From Bacillus cabrialesii (GTDB taxonomy: Bacteria > Bacillota > Bacilli > Bacillales > Bacillaceae), in NCBI RefSeq assembly GCF_004124315.2, contig NZ_CP096889.1, positions 2,897,001-2,961,000 on the forward strand: DNA of 64,000 bases. The letters run 5' to 3'. This document shows positions 43,735 through 52,248 of this stretch, piece by piece (the stretch's first letter is position 1; every line of letters starts with the position of its first letter). Both the position numbers and the translations under genes were made by a program. Below the pieces are notes generated by a model. The model had not been told where the DNA came from. It made no database searches and worked only from the letters and a program-made list of their open reading frames with translations.

Positions 43735-43741
43735 ATACACT

Positions 43742-45445
43742 TTATTGATATTGATGCTCTTTTGTTTTTTGCGATTCTATTTTTTGGACAGCACCTGGTG
43801 CGGCTTTTTCAACTGCGGCTGCCGCTATTTCATACGCTTCACTGTAATCATATTCATAAAATCGTCTTTCCGCTTCTTTCAGCTGTTCAGATAAAATATG
43901 ATTCTGGCTTCTGAACCGGTTTCCGAACTGAATGATTTTTTCAATGAGGACAACCTGCTCGATAAGCTCCTCTGATTCCCGGCTTGCCCTGTTGACGATA
44001 TCTTCTGCTTGCTTCAAATGGGCTCCGGCTTCTTCCATATTTAATGGAAGTTCGTTTAGTTGTGTGACTGTTTCTTGAATATGATGGTGCGCGTTTTCCA
44101 GCATCTCTTGAATATGGCTCGGAATGCCTGGAATGTTGCTTGTCTTCAGCAGTCTTGCTGTCTCAGAAATTGTTTTTTTCAAATTGCTGAGCGTCTCTCT
44201 CGCCTGAAGCTCTTCTTTTCTCAGCGCTTGCAGCTTTTCACGAAATTCGTCATGCTCTTTTTTGACTTCTTCAATCTGTTTCTCTACTGAAGCAACTTCT
44301 TCTACTAAAAGTGAGTAGGCGACGTGCTCTGCATCAAGCTTATCTTTAACGGATGAGAGCAGCTTGCCAATTTCATCAAGGCGTTTTTCAAATGCCTGCT
44401 GTTTGCCTAGCTCGCCAGCTGTCAGCCTGTAGCTTTCCTTGACCAGCTCAGTTTCCGCCTTTGTATGCTCTTTCTCTTCTTTCAGCTTCTCATAAGCAAT
44501 GATCAATTCAGGCATTTTGCTTAGCACAGATTGGCCGGCTTCAACTTCGCCCTCCAGCTGCTGATAAACAGATTGAATATTTTCGTCGATAAGCTGCAGG
44601 ATTGCGGACGCTTCATCAATATCCAGCTCAGTCATCAAGACATGCTCCACCCGTTTCAACTGATTTGACAGATTTTCTAATTCCTTATCTAGCTGGATAT
44701 GCTCAAGCTTATATCCTTTCTCTTTCATTTCGCGATAGCCGTCCTTGAGCTTTGCAATCTGGCCGGGCACCGTCTGCTTGCAGTCTGCTAACAGCTTCGG
44801 CACGTCATCTATATATGACTGAAGCCGATCAAGATTCCGCTCCTGCTCAAGCAGCACTTTTCGTGCGGTAATATAGTTTCCGCCTTCTGTTTCTTCTTCA
44901 TATTGTTTGATTCCGCTCCAAATTTCGTCAAGATCCTTTTCAAGACTGTCATAAAGCTCTCCGTAAAGGTGGCTGTATGCCAGCAGGTTTTTTCGCGATT
45001 TGGAATAACGCTCTCTCACCTGTTCAATCTCTTCACGGCTCTTTTCCTCACTAGTGACGAGATCGCTGATTTCCCGAAGAATCTTTTCAATGCTCGATTC
45101 CGCCGCTGTCAGCAGGTCGTCAATATGAACGAGCACTTGATTGGCCTTCTTAAACCGGTATTTGTCTGCATTTTCCTCGGCATCATAAAGGAGCTCTTCA
45201 ACTTTCGGCATGTGGGCAGTGACAATCTCATCCCATTCTTCACGCCACTTCTCAAAGAACTCTTCTGTCTGACCCGTCATTTTTAAATGTTTAATTTTGG
45301 ACATTTCTTCCACAATCGACCGGTTTAGAATTTCGATTTTCCACGATTCCAGCCGGTCGATTTCGGCGTAGATTTTTTTCCTGAAAAAGTAGCCTGCCGC
45401 AAACAGCGCAAGCAGTACAATTAATAATCCAATGACAAACTCCAT
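43742..45445 (-). CDS. ezrA: Septation ring regulator EzrA
   Basis: A 567-residue membrane-anchored cell division protein that restrains FtsZ ring assembly away from mid-cell and helps move PBP1. One N-terminal transmembrane helix (about 3-21) with the C-terminal bulk in the cytoplasm, made of repeated spectrin-like coiled-coil bundles. The conserved C-terminal patch near IQFGNRFRSQN is present. The extreme C-terminus differs from, and is about five residues longer than, the B. subtilis 168 protein as I recall it. Confidence 0.95.
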   Translation of the reverse strand: MEFVIGLLIVLLALFAAGYFFRKKIYAEIDRLESWKIEILNRSIVEEMSKIKHLKMTGQTEEFFEKWREEWDEIVTAHMPKVEELLYDAEENADKYRFKKANQVLVHIDDLLTAAESSIEKILREISDLVTSEEKSREEIEQVRERYSKSRKNLLAYSHLYGELYDSLEKDLDEIWSGIKQYEEETEGGNYITARKVLLEQERNLDRLQSYIDDVPKLLADCKQTVPGQIAKLKDGYREMKEKGYKLEHIQLDKELENLSNQLKRVEHVLMTELDIDEASAILQLIDENIQSVYQQLEGEVEAGQSVLSKMPELIIAYEKLKEEKEHTKAETELVKESYRLTAGELGKQQAFEKRLDEIGKLLSSVKDKLDAEHVAYSLLVEEVASVEKQIEEVKKEHDEFREKLQALRKEELQARETLSNLKKTISETARLLKTSNIPGIPSHIQEMLENAHHHIQETVTQLNELPLNMEEAGAHLKQAEDIVNRASRESEELIEQVVLIEKIIQFGNRFRSQNHILSEQLKEAERRFYEYDYSEAYEIAAAAVEKAAPGAVQKIESQKTKEHQYQ

Positions 45446-45641
45446 AATGAGCCCCCTTGCTGTTAACCTTAATCTGTCAGGGTGTTTTATTTATTCAGAA
45501 AGATTTCAGGATATGTATTGAGAAAAACTGTCGTTTTCATTGTTATTATGATACCATGTAACCAACATTTTTTGAGCAGAAATCAAAAACTTTTTGTGCA
45601 AAATCGGCAGGATTTGACTATTTTTTCACGGGGTGACGCCA

Positions 45642-46448
45642 ATGCAAAAGCGAGACGGACATATTCACACACCATTTTGCCCTCACGGCTCAAATGACAC
45701 ACTCAGACAATATGCAGAAGAAGCCTTAAAAAAAGGCTTCGAATCGATTACGTTTACCGAACACGCCCCATTGCCTCCCTCTTTTACTGATCCCACGCCG
45801 CTGAAAGACAGCGCGATGGCGCAAGCCTCTTTGGAAAGCTATATCAATGAAATATCCCGGTTAAAAAAAGAATATCACGGACAGCTTACCATACGGACGG
45901 GGCTTGAGGTCGATTATATTGCTGAATTTGAAGATGAAATCAAATTATTTCTGGACACATACGGATCTTATTTAGATGACAGCATCCTATCCGTTCATTT
46001 TTTGCGCACAGGTTCTTCCTATGTATGCCTTGATTATGATGAGCATACCTTTAAAGAGCTGATTTCAGCCTGCGGAAGCATTGAAGCTGTGTACGAACAG
46101 TATTACCGCAGCATCTATTCTTCTATTGTAGCATCTCTCGGCGGCTATAAGCCAAAAAGAGTCGGTCACATCACACTCGTCCAAAAATTCATCAAACTGT
46201 TTCCATACAGCATGCCTGAACATATTCGCGGCCTCGTTTCTAAGTGCCTGAGTGCCATTGAAGAAAACGGGATGGAGCTCGACTTCAATACTTCCGGCTT
46301 AAGAAAAACGTACGCAGGCGGCATTTACATCGAGGATTGGATGCTGAATGAAGCGAAGCAAAAGAAGATCCCGCTTGTGTTCGGGTCTGATGCCCATCAA
46401 GCGGGAGATGTCGGATACGCGTATGAGGCGTTTTTGGAGCGCTGCTAA
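45642..46448 (+). CDS. hisJ: Histidinol-phosphatase (PHP family)
   Basis: A 268-residue PHP-type phosphatase that dephosphorylates histidinol phosphate in histidine synthesis. Metal-ligating histidines are visible in DGHIHTPFCPHG (H7, H9), with EHAP, GLEVDY, SVHF and GSDAHQ following. ATG 45642 follows GGGGTGA at five bases; a GTG start 9 bp earlier is less well placed. It lies apart from the main his operon and converges on refZ with a 4-bp overlap of stop codons and no clear terminator. Confidence 0.94.
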   Translation: MQKRDGHIHTPFCPHGSNDTLRQYAEEALKKGFESITFTEHAPLPPSFTDPTPLKDSAMAQASLESYINEISRLKKEYHGQLTIRTGLEVDYIAEFEDEIKLFLDTYGSYLDDSILSVHFLRTGSSYVCLDYDEHTFKELISACGSIEAVYEQYYRSIYSSIVASLGGYKPKRVGHITLVQKFIKLFPYSMPEHIRGLVSKCLSAIEENGMELDFNTSGLRKTYAGGIYIEDWMLNEAKQKKIPLVFGSDAHQAGDVGYAYEAFLERC

Positions 46449-47068
46449 TTGATAAGCGCCACGTCTCCTGTCCGGAAGACGCTCTTGATCCAAATTTTGA
46501 TTTCTTCAAAATACATTTTATAAAAGTACGGCTCGTGCGGCTGCATGTAGAGCACTTCTGAAATATATTGAGGCTGGAGATAGGGCATCATTAAGAGAGA
46601 TTTTAATTGGAGGATAAAATGAGGCAGCGGCAGCGTTAAATGTTCACGCTGTTTTTCTCCTTCCTCAATGATCAGCTGGAAGATATACTTTTCCTTCATT
46701 AGATATGTCGACATAATTTCCCTGTTTAATGTGGAGTCAATCGTGACTTCCCGGTAGACAAAACGAGTTAATTGACGATGATTATGCTGATAGGATAAAA
46801 TATCGAAAACCAATTGGAGAAGCTGTTCCTGCGTGCTTTGAGAAGAGACATTGCCTGCCGCTGTTTCAAGCGTTTTGCTGTAGCCTTCGTAAAACTCTGA
46901 AACTAAGTGTTCCATCAAACCTCCTTTGCCTTTAAAATAGTAGGAGATGTGCGCAACATTTACATCAGCTGACTTTGCGATTTCACGGACAGACGTGCCA
47001 GAAAATCCTTTTTGGTTAAAGAGCATGACAGCAGATTCAATAATTTTGTCTTTGGTGCTTACTTTCAT
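46445..47068 (-). CDS. refZ: TetR-type FtsZ regulator RefZ (YttP)
   Basis: A 207-residue DNA-binding protein. The N-terminal TetR HTH is clear (SVREIAKSADVNVAHISYYF, about 25-44), followed by a helical C-terminal domain. In B. subtilis RefZ binds specific sites near the origin and tunes FtsZ position at the start of sporulation. ATG 47068 has AAGGAG nine bases upstream; the 23-residue extension is not supported. The 3' end overlaps that of hisJ. A small GC hairpin (47141-47156) sits in the divergent region before ytsP. Confidence 0.92.
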   Translation of the reverse strand: MKVSTKDKIIESAVMLFNQKGFSGTSVREIAKSADVNVAHISYYFKGKGGLMEHLVSEFYEGYSKTLETAAGNVSSQSTQEQLLQLVFDILSYQHNHRQLTRFVYREVTIDSTLNREIMSTYLMKEKYIFQLIIEEGEKQREHLTLPLPHFILQLKSLLMMPYLQPQYISEVLYMQPHEPYFYKMYFEEIKIWIKSVFRTGDVALIN

Positions 47069-47194
47069 ACGGCTCACTCCTTCCTCTTGATAGTATTCAA
47101 GCGGAAGGCCGCTGTTCCTGTAAGAACTTATCGACAAATGCCGGCAGAAAAGCCGGAACTTTGTTTTATATTATAGAAAAAGTGAGGGTTTTCC

Positions 47195-47686
47195 ATGTTC
47201 CATGTCGAAAAACAATCTGGAGATAAAGAAAAAGACTATCAGCTTCTGCTAAAACAGCTCGAAGCCATGACCGAAGACGAAACAGACCAAATTGCAAACT
47301 ATGCAAATGCCTCAGCTCTCCTTTATCATTCTTTGCCTGAAGTCAACTGGGCGGGTTTTTATTTTGCCAAAGAAGAGGACGGACAGCTTGTGTTAGGGCC
47401 GTTCCAAGGTCTGCCGGCATGTGTTCGGATTCCTTTCGGCAGAGGCGTTTGCGGCACAGCATATGCAAACGGAAAAGTGGAGCGTGTTGAGGACGTTCAT
47501 GCGTTTCCGGGACACATCGCCTGCGATGCAGCATCTCAATCAGAAATTGTGCTTCCGATTCATGTAGGCGGAAAAGTTGTCGGCGTCTTAGACATCGACA
47601 GCCCAGTGAAAAACCGTTTCGACGAAATCGACGAACAGTATTTATCACAGTTTGCCGAAACGCTTGAAAAAGCGTTAGCGAAGTAA
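47195..47686 (+). CDS. ytsP: GAF-domain protein, likely free methionine-(R)-sulfoxide reductase
   Basis: A 163-residue single GAF domain protein. Three cysteines, C76, C86 and C110, are spaced 10 and 24 apart, the same as C84, C94 and C118 in the E. coli free methionine-(R)-sulfoxide reductase as I recall it. The surrounding LPACVRIPFGRGVCGTAY and VLDIDSP also match that family. So enzymatic repair of free oxidised methionine is likely, rather than pure signalling. Divergent from refZ and convergent with dgcP. Confidence 0.9.
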   Translation: MFHVEKQSGDKEKDYQLLLKQLEAMTEDETDQIANYANASALLYHSLPEVNWAGFYFAKEEDGQLVLGPFQGLPACVRIPFGRGVCGTAYANGKVERVEDVHAFPGHIACDAASQSEIVLPIHVGGKVVGVLDIDSPVKNRFDEIDEQYLSQFAETLEKALAK

Positions 47687-47689
47687 TAG

Positions 47690-47727
47690 AAAAACCCAAA
47701 ACAATTCTCTGTTTTGGGTTTTTTTCA
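47690..47727. terminator. Bidirectional terminator between ytsP and dgcP
   Basis: Perfect 12-bp inverted repeat (47691-47702, 47711-47722) with an eight-base loop and T run on the plus strand; the minus strand also ends in TTTTT-type sequence. Confidence 0.88.
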
Positions 47728-49464
47728 TTCTATTGACTCGTGAATCACTAAGCGGTTTTTTCCGTTTCGCTTCGCGCTGTAGAGCGCTTCATCAGCCTCA
47801 TGCACAAGCTCTTTCAGGGACTTTCTTGTTTCTGCCGACCAGCAGGAGATACCGCATGAAATGGTCACCGCGGGTTTCGTGTTTTTTCTGACCGCATAAA
47901 CCAGTCTCTCAGTAATCCGTTTTCCCACCGCAACCGTCACATTCGGCAAATAAATCGCCAGCTCCTCGCCTCCCCACCGGGCGCCGACATCATGCTTTCG
48001 GATGTTGCTTTTAATCACCGAAGCGACTTGAATTAAAATCTCGTCTCCAGTCTGATGGCCGTACGTATCATTTACATTCTTGAAATTATCAATATCAACA
48101 AGAATAAAGACACCTTTTTGGTTAATTTTCATACTGTATTGAATTTTTTCATCTAAATACACTCGAGAATACAGCTCAGTCAGCTGATCTGTTATCACGA
48201 GATGCTCAAGTCGGTCGCGAAGCATTGAGTTGGTCACAGCAAGCGTTGCGTGATGAATCAGCGCCTGAAACAGCTTGTACATTTCAAATGTAAAAGCGTA
48301 CATTTCCCGTTTCAATAAAATGGCAAACCCTAAAAGTTCGTCGTTTTCAATCATTGGAACCGCCATCAGTGAGCCGTAGCCGGCCTTTCCGAACACAGAC
48401 TGGCCATTTCCAATGAAAATCCCTTTTTCACCTTCATCCAGCTTTTCTTTTATTTCGTTAAAGAAATCAGATGACTTCGCTTCTTTAAAGAACGCTGTGC
48501 TTCCGGGAAGCAATGCTTGGTTTTCAAAATGGTCTATATGAAAAAAACCGACTTCTTCCGCTTGAAACGATTCGGCCATTCTCACAGCCAGGTCATTCAT
48601 CGTATCCTCCAACGTCAGACGCTGATTCAGGCGGCGTGACGTTTCATTGATCAATTCCAAATTTGCAATGCTTGTTTTGGATTGTTCATAGAGCTGGGCA
48701 TTTTCAAACGCTTTTCCCGCCGCGTTTGCTATCAGTGACATTTCATCAAGGTAGGCATCAGTAAGAAAACTGTCACCCGTTCCCTCAGCCTTCAACACAC
48801 CGTATGTTCCCTGCTGGCCTTTTATCGGAATATAGGCGGCAGATTCATTTTTCCGTAAAATATCCCCGGACAAATACACTTTTAACGCAAAGGAATCCGA
48901 TTTTTCCCCTTCCATATACAACTCTTTTGCAGGAACGCCTAAACATTGATCTTGATCGTGCGATATAAATAAAGAAAACTCAAACAGAGAAAACGTGCGG
49001 GTTAAGCTTTCTAAAAGCTGCTTCAGCACCTCTGTCTGGTCAAGCAGTGAATGGAACAGCTCTGTCATTTTGTATATCTTTTTTTGATAGATCGTTTTGA
49101 TATAGAGTCTTTCCTGTTTCATTGACTGGTTTAAAAATGATGAAACCACGTCCGGAAGCCTTTCAGGAATCGCTCCATCCTGCCTGCATGTAAGATGAAA
49201 GCGCCTGCCTGATCCGTCCTCAATCATATAAAATGAAGCGTCTATTTTCGAAGCAGAAAAACGCACTTCATCATCTGCCAGTTTTGCCGCAGAGTCAGAT
49301 GGTGCCGGTGCAAGCGAAACACTAAGGGATGAAAAATAGGTTTGAATAGCCGAAGTCAGCCATATTAAAGAGTCGGTGAATGTGACTTTTTCAGATTTGG
49401 TTAATAAAAAATCGAGCATATGATAATGGAAGGCGGATAATTGATCTTTTGTTTGTTCTACCAT
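47725..49464 (-). CDS. dgcP: Diguanylate cyclase with GAF domains, DgcP
   Basis: A 579-residue cytoplasmic protein making c-di-GMP. Two GAF-like sensory regions (about 120-270 and 285-405) precede the GGDEF domain (about 420-575). The active site reads GGEEL, and an RxxD inhibitory site (RKHD) lies five residues before it, so product feedback is likely. Equivalent to YtrP, one of three active cyclases of B. subtilis. AGGTGAT precedes the ATG. Confidence 0.94.
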   Translation of the reverse strand: MVEQTKDQLSAFHYHMLDFLLTKSEKVTFTDSLIWLTSAIQTYFSSLSVSLAPAPSDSAAKLADDEVRFSASKIDASFYMIEDGSGRRFHLTCRQDGAIPERLPDVVSSFLNQSMKQERLYIKTIYQKKIYKMTELFHSLLDQTEVLKQLLESLTRTFSLFEFSLFISHDQDQCLGVPAKELYMEGEKSDSFALKVYLSGDILRKNESAAYIPIKGQQGTYGVLKAEGTGDSFLTDAYLDEMSLIANAAGKAFENAQLYEQSKTSIANLELINETSRRLNQRLTLEDTMNDLAVRMAESFQAEEVGFFHIDHFENQALLPGSTAFFKEAKSSDFFNEIKEKLDEGEKGIFIGNGQSVFGKAGYGSLMAVPMIENDELLGFAILLKREMYAFTFEMYKLFQALIHHATLAVTNSMLRDRLEHLVITDQLTELYSRVYLDEKIQYSMKINQKGVFILVDIDNFKNVNDTYGHQTGDEILIQVASVIKSNIRKHDVGARWGGEELAIYLPNVTVAVGKRITERLVYAVRKNTKPAVTISCGISCWSAETRKSLKELVHEADEALYSAKRNGKNRLVIHESIE

Positions 49465-49540
49465 GTTTTTATCACCTAAAAGTTTACCACTAATTTTTGT
49501 TTATTATATCATAAACAGCGAAGCAATAATGGAGGAATGG

Positions 49541-49569
49541 TTGACTTCAAAACAAATAAATTATATAAT
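49541..49569 (+). promoter_or_regulatory. Sigma-A promoter of rpsD
   Basis: TTGACT (49541-49546) and a perfect TATAAT (49564-49569), exactly 17 bp apart. A near-ideal promoter, as expected for a ribosomal protein gene. Confidence 0.88.
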
Positions 49570-49575
49570 GACCTT

Positions 49576-49757
49576 TGTGTGAAATATTGCAGCCTTTTTG
49601 TTCAGCTTCTATGTTTTCATTTTGTTCCTTATCCATAAGGTGTATCGTGTAACTCTCTGCTGCTGGAGCGAGGATACATGAAAACAAAATGTACATGGTC
49701 GAATAGAGCAGACGGTTTTTATTTTCCACAAAATAAAACCAAAGGAGGAGTCACATT
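49576..49757 (+). promoter_or_regulatory. rpsD 5' leader (S4 autoregulatory region)
   Basis: About 180 bases lie between the predicted start of transcription and rpsD. They contain several inverted segments, including a hairpin at about 49713-49739 just before the AAAGGAGGAG ribosome binding site. In B. subtilis, S4 represses its own translation by binding the leader; this sequence is consistent, but I did not fold it fully. Confidence 0.6.
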
Positions 49758-50360
49758 ATGGCTCGCTATACAGGTCCATCTTGGAAACTGTCCCGCCGTC
49801 TAGGAATCTCTCTTAGCGGTACAGGAAAAGAATTAGAAAAACGCCCTTACGCTCCAGGTCCACACGGCCCAGGACAACGTAAAAAATTATCAGAATACGG
49901 TTTGCAATTGCAAGAAAAGCAAAAGCTTCGTCACATGTACGGTGTAAACGAACGCCAATTCCGCACTTTGTTTGACAAAGCTGGCAAACTAGCTGGTAAA
50001 CACGGTGAAAACTTCATGATTCTTTTAGATTCTCGTCTTGATAACGTTGTGTACAAGCTAGGTTTAGCACGTACTCGCCGTCAAGCTCGCCAATTGGTTA
50101 ACCACGGTCACATTCTTGTAGACGGAAGCCGCGTTGACATTCCGTCTTACCTAGTAAAACCTGGTCAAACAATCGGTGTTCGCGAAAAATCAAGAAACCT
50201 TTCTATCGTTAAGGAATCTGTAGAAGTGAACAACTTCGTTCCTGAATACCTTACTTTCGACGCTGAAAAGCTTGAAGGTACTTTCACTCGTCTTCCTGAG
50301 CGTTCTGAACTTGCTCCGGAAATTAACGAAGCGCTTATCGTTGAGTTCTACTCTCGTTAA
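49758..50360 (+). CDS. rpsD: 30S ribosomal protein S4
   Basis: A 200-residue primary 16S rRNA-binding protein that starts assembly of the 30S body. The N-terminal domain is followed by the S4 RNA-binding domain (LDNVVYKLGLARTRRQARQLVNHGHILVDG, described here by its ends at about residues 94-123). Codon use is strongly biased, as expected. Monocistronic with a strong promoter, leader and terminator. Confidence 0.98.
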   Translation: MARYTGPSWKLSRRLGISLSGTGKELEKRPYAPGPHGPGQRKKLSEYGLQLQEKQKLRHMYGVNERQFRTLFDKAGKLAGKHGENFMILLDSRLDNVVYKLGLARTRRQARQLVNHGHILVDGSRVDIPSYLVKPGQTIGVREKSRNLSIVKESVEVNNFVPEYLTFDAEKLEGTFTRLPERSELAPEINEALIVEFYSR

Positions 50361-50366
50361 TCGTTT

Positions 50367-50402
50367 AAAAAACCCCTGCCGCTATGCGGTCGGGGTTTTT
50401 TT
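50367..50402 (+). terminator. Terminator of rpsD
   Basis: Hairpin with AAAACCCC/GGGGTTTT arms and an inner CCG/CGG pair, followed by seven T. Confidence 0.9.
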
Positions 50403-50510
50403 ATCGTCTGATTCGTCTTCTTCCTCTAGCCGGCCAACACTTTCTAGCGCCTGCTGCTCCCAATAATCCCGCTGCAATCTTTCTTTCGCAATCGTACACA
50501 TGAGATTCAC
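50382..50510 (-). CDS. Possible small protein of 42 residues, unknown
   Basis: An ORF of 42 codons opposite the rpsD terminator. It starts GTG at 50510 with AAAGGAG eight bases upstream, and a second in-frame ATG follows three codons later. The product begins MNLMCTIAKERLQRDYW, is hydrophilic, and ends in an acidic segment (LEEEDESDD) then KKTPTA. A possible sigma-B-type promoter (GTTTAT, N14, AGGAAA) lies ~65 bp upstream, after the tyrS terminator. Being under 60 codons it is easily missed. No homolog recalled; it could be fortuitous, though the ribosome binding site is good. Confidence 0.5.
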   Translation of the reverse strand: MNLMCTIAKERLQRDYWEQQALESVGRLEEEDESDDKKTPTA

Positions 50511-50595
50511 GGTGAGCGCTCCTTTCTTTTAAAGGGTGGTGATTGGTCGTGTTTGCCCTATCTAATATACTCTTTTCCTGTCATTCCTATGCGAT

Positions 50596-50638
50596 AAACA
50601 AAAAAAGATCCTTTGCCTTAGCGGCAAAGGATCTTTTT
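50596..50638 (-). terminator. Terminator of tyrS
   Basis: Perfect 16-bp inverted repeat (50602-50617, 50623-50638) with a five-base loop and seven T on the minus strand. Confidence 0.92.
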
Positions 50639-50639
50639 C

Positions 50640-51908
50640 TTATTTATACGTTACAAGGAAGTATTTTTTCTTCCCGCGGCGCAGGACAGTAAATTGGCCT
50701 TCGATACGGTCTTCAGACGATAGGATATGGTTCACTTCCGTCTGGCGTTCGCCGTTAATGTAAACAGCCCCGTTTTGAATGTCTTCACGCGCTTGGCGTT
50801 TAGAAGGAGATAATTTAGATTGCACCAATACATCGACTAGTGAAAGCTCTTGGCTGCTGTCAGCTTCCATAGAAGGGACATCTTTAAAGCCGACTTTTAC
50901 GTCTTGGGCGGAAAGCTCTTTAATATTGCCGCTGAACAACGCTTGAGAGATGTTGATGGCTTGCTCCAGCGCCTCGCGTCCGTGAACGAGTGCTGTCACT
51001 TCTTCTGCCAGGCGTTTTTGCGCTTCACGCTTTTCAGGCGCCGTTTCTGTTTTTTCAGCGTACGCTTCAATTTCCTCTTTTGATAGGAAGGTAAAGTATT
51101 TCAAGTATTTGATAACGTCACGGTCATCTGTGTTGATCCAGAATTGGTAGAATTCATATGGCGATGTTTTTTCCTTATCAAGCCAGATCGCGCCGCCTTC
51201 CGTTTTGCCAAACTTCGTGCCGTCTGCTTTTGTGACAAGCGGAATCGTAAGGCCGAACGCTTTTGCTCCTTCTTCTTCTGATTTTCTGATCAGTTCAAGG
51301 CCGGCCGTGATGTTACCCCACTGATCGCTTCCGCCGATTTGCAGCTTACAGTTTTTGTCTCTGTAAAGATTTAAGAAATCATACGATTGAAGAATCATGT
51401 AGCTGAATTCCGTGTATGAAATGCCTGATTCAATTCTTGAGCTGACGGTGTCTTTTGCCAGCATGTAATTGATGCCGAAGTTTTTGCCGACATCACGAAG
51501 GAAGTCGATCACATTCATTTTGCCGATCCAGTCAAAGTTGTTCGCGATGACAGCAGGGTTTTCTGCTGCGTCAAAATCTAGAAATCTGGACAGCTGGTTT
51601 TTGATTTTTTGGGACCATTCGGATACGATGTCAGCTGTGTTTAATGTACGCTCCGCTTTTTTTCCGCTCGGATCGCCGATAAGGCCCGTCGCGCCGCCCA
51701 CAAGTGCAATCGGATGATGCCCCGCAAGCTGGAAACGGCGAAGTGTTAAAATGGGCAGCAGGTGTCCGATATGCAAGCTGTCTGCTGTTGGATCAAAGCC
51801 TGAGTACAGGCGGATTTTTTCTTCATTCAGCTGTTTATTCAATCCTTCTTCATCTGTCATTTGCTGAATCAATCCGCGGAAGGATAAATCTTCAAGTAAG
51901 TTTGTCAT
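50640..51908 (-). CDS. tyrS: Tyrosyl-tRNA synthetase
   Basis: Charges tRNA-Tyr. The 422 residues show the HIGH motif (SLHIGHLLP, around residue 45), GSDQWGNITAG for tyrosine/ATP binding, the KMSKS variant KFGKT near residue 231-235 and a C-terminal S4-like RNA-binding domain. ATG 51908 has AAGGAG nine bases upstream; the extension further upstream runs through the T-box terminator and is not coding. Expression is controlled by the tyrosine T-box leader. Confidence 0.98.
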   Translation of the reverse strand: MTNLLEDLSFRGLIQQMTDEEGLNKQLNEEKIRLYSGFDPTADSLHIGHLLPILTLRRFQLAGHHPIALVGGATGLIGDPSGKKAERTLNTADIVSEWSQKIKNQLSRFLDFDAAENPAVIANNFDWIGKMNVIDFLRDVGKNFGINYMLAKDTVSSRIESGISYTEFSYMILQSYDFLNLYRDKNCKLQIGGSDQWGNITAGLELIRKSEEEGAKAFGLTIPLVTKADGTKFGKTEGGAIWLDKEKTSPYEFYQFWINTDDRDVIKYLKYFTFLSKEEIEAYAEKTETAPEKREAQKRLAEEVTALVHGREALEQAINISQALFSGNIKELSAQDVKVGFKDVPSMEADSSQELSLVDVLVQSKLSPSKRQAREDIQNGAVYINGERQTEVNHILSSEDRIEGQFTVLRRGKKKYFLVTYK

Positions 51909-51930
51909 GAGATAAGGCTCCTTTTTTATT

Positions 51931-52205
51931 AAAATAAAAAACGCCCCTTCGTTTACACGAAGGGACGATTGATTATCGCGGTACCACCCTACTAATAAGA
52001 GAACGCAAAACATTCGTCTTATCACTTTGCCTGATAACGGATCAGGTCCGTTCTTTCACTACTGAAAGCCTCGCCGGCTTTGTTTGCAAAAGCGGTTCAT
52101 GAGTGTATTCGATATATCCGTCTGTACTGATTTTCACCGGCCATCAGCTCTCTGGAACGTAAGGATATTCTACTTGTCTCAATCTTTACCTTTTCATATG
52201 AAGCT
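51931..52205 (-). ncRNA. T-box leader of tyrS (tRNA-Tyr sensing)
   Basis: On the minus strand the T-box sequence GGGTGGTACCGCG lies at 51977-51990 (as its complement), followed by an intrinsic terminator (stem 51942-51967, T run to 51931). Upstream is the Stem I region with the AGAGAGCTGATGGCCGGTGA distal sequence, and a UAC tyrosine specifier followed by a purine at 52107-52109. Uncharged tRNA-Tyr should favour the antiterminator. The 340-base gap between acsA and tyrS is taken up by this leader and its promoter. Confidence 0.93.
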
Positions 52206-52211
52206 ATATCA

Positions 52212-52240
52212 TTTTTAACATAAATAAAATCCCGTGTCAA
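52212..52240 (-). promoter_or_regulatory. Sigma-A promoter of tyrS
   Basis: A perfect TTGACA (52235-52240) with TAAAAA (52212-52217) 17 bp downstream on the minus strand, placed just after the acsA stop. Confidence 0.65.
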
Positions 52241-52248
52241 CGTTCCTT

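Noticed and set aside
47141..47156. Small GC hairpin between refZ and ytsP as a RefZ-binding motif
   Set aside because: Only 5-6 bp arms, and I cannot recall the RefZ motif well enough to claim a match.
49547..49729. 60-codon minus-strand ORF in the rpsD leader
   Set aside because: No ribosome binding site, overlaps the rpsD promoter and leader, and low-complexity composition.
51909..52025. N-terminal extension of TyrS and a 66-codon ORF at 52097-52297
   Set aside because: Both lie in the T-box leader, whose conserved RNA sequences explain the region.
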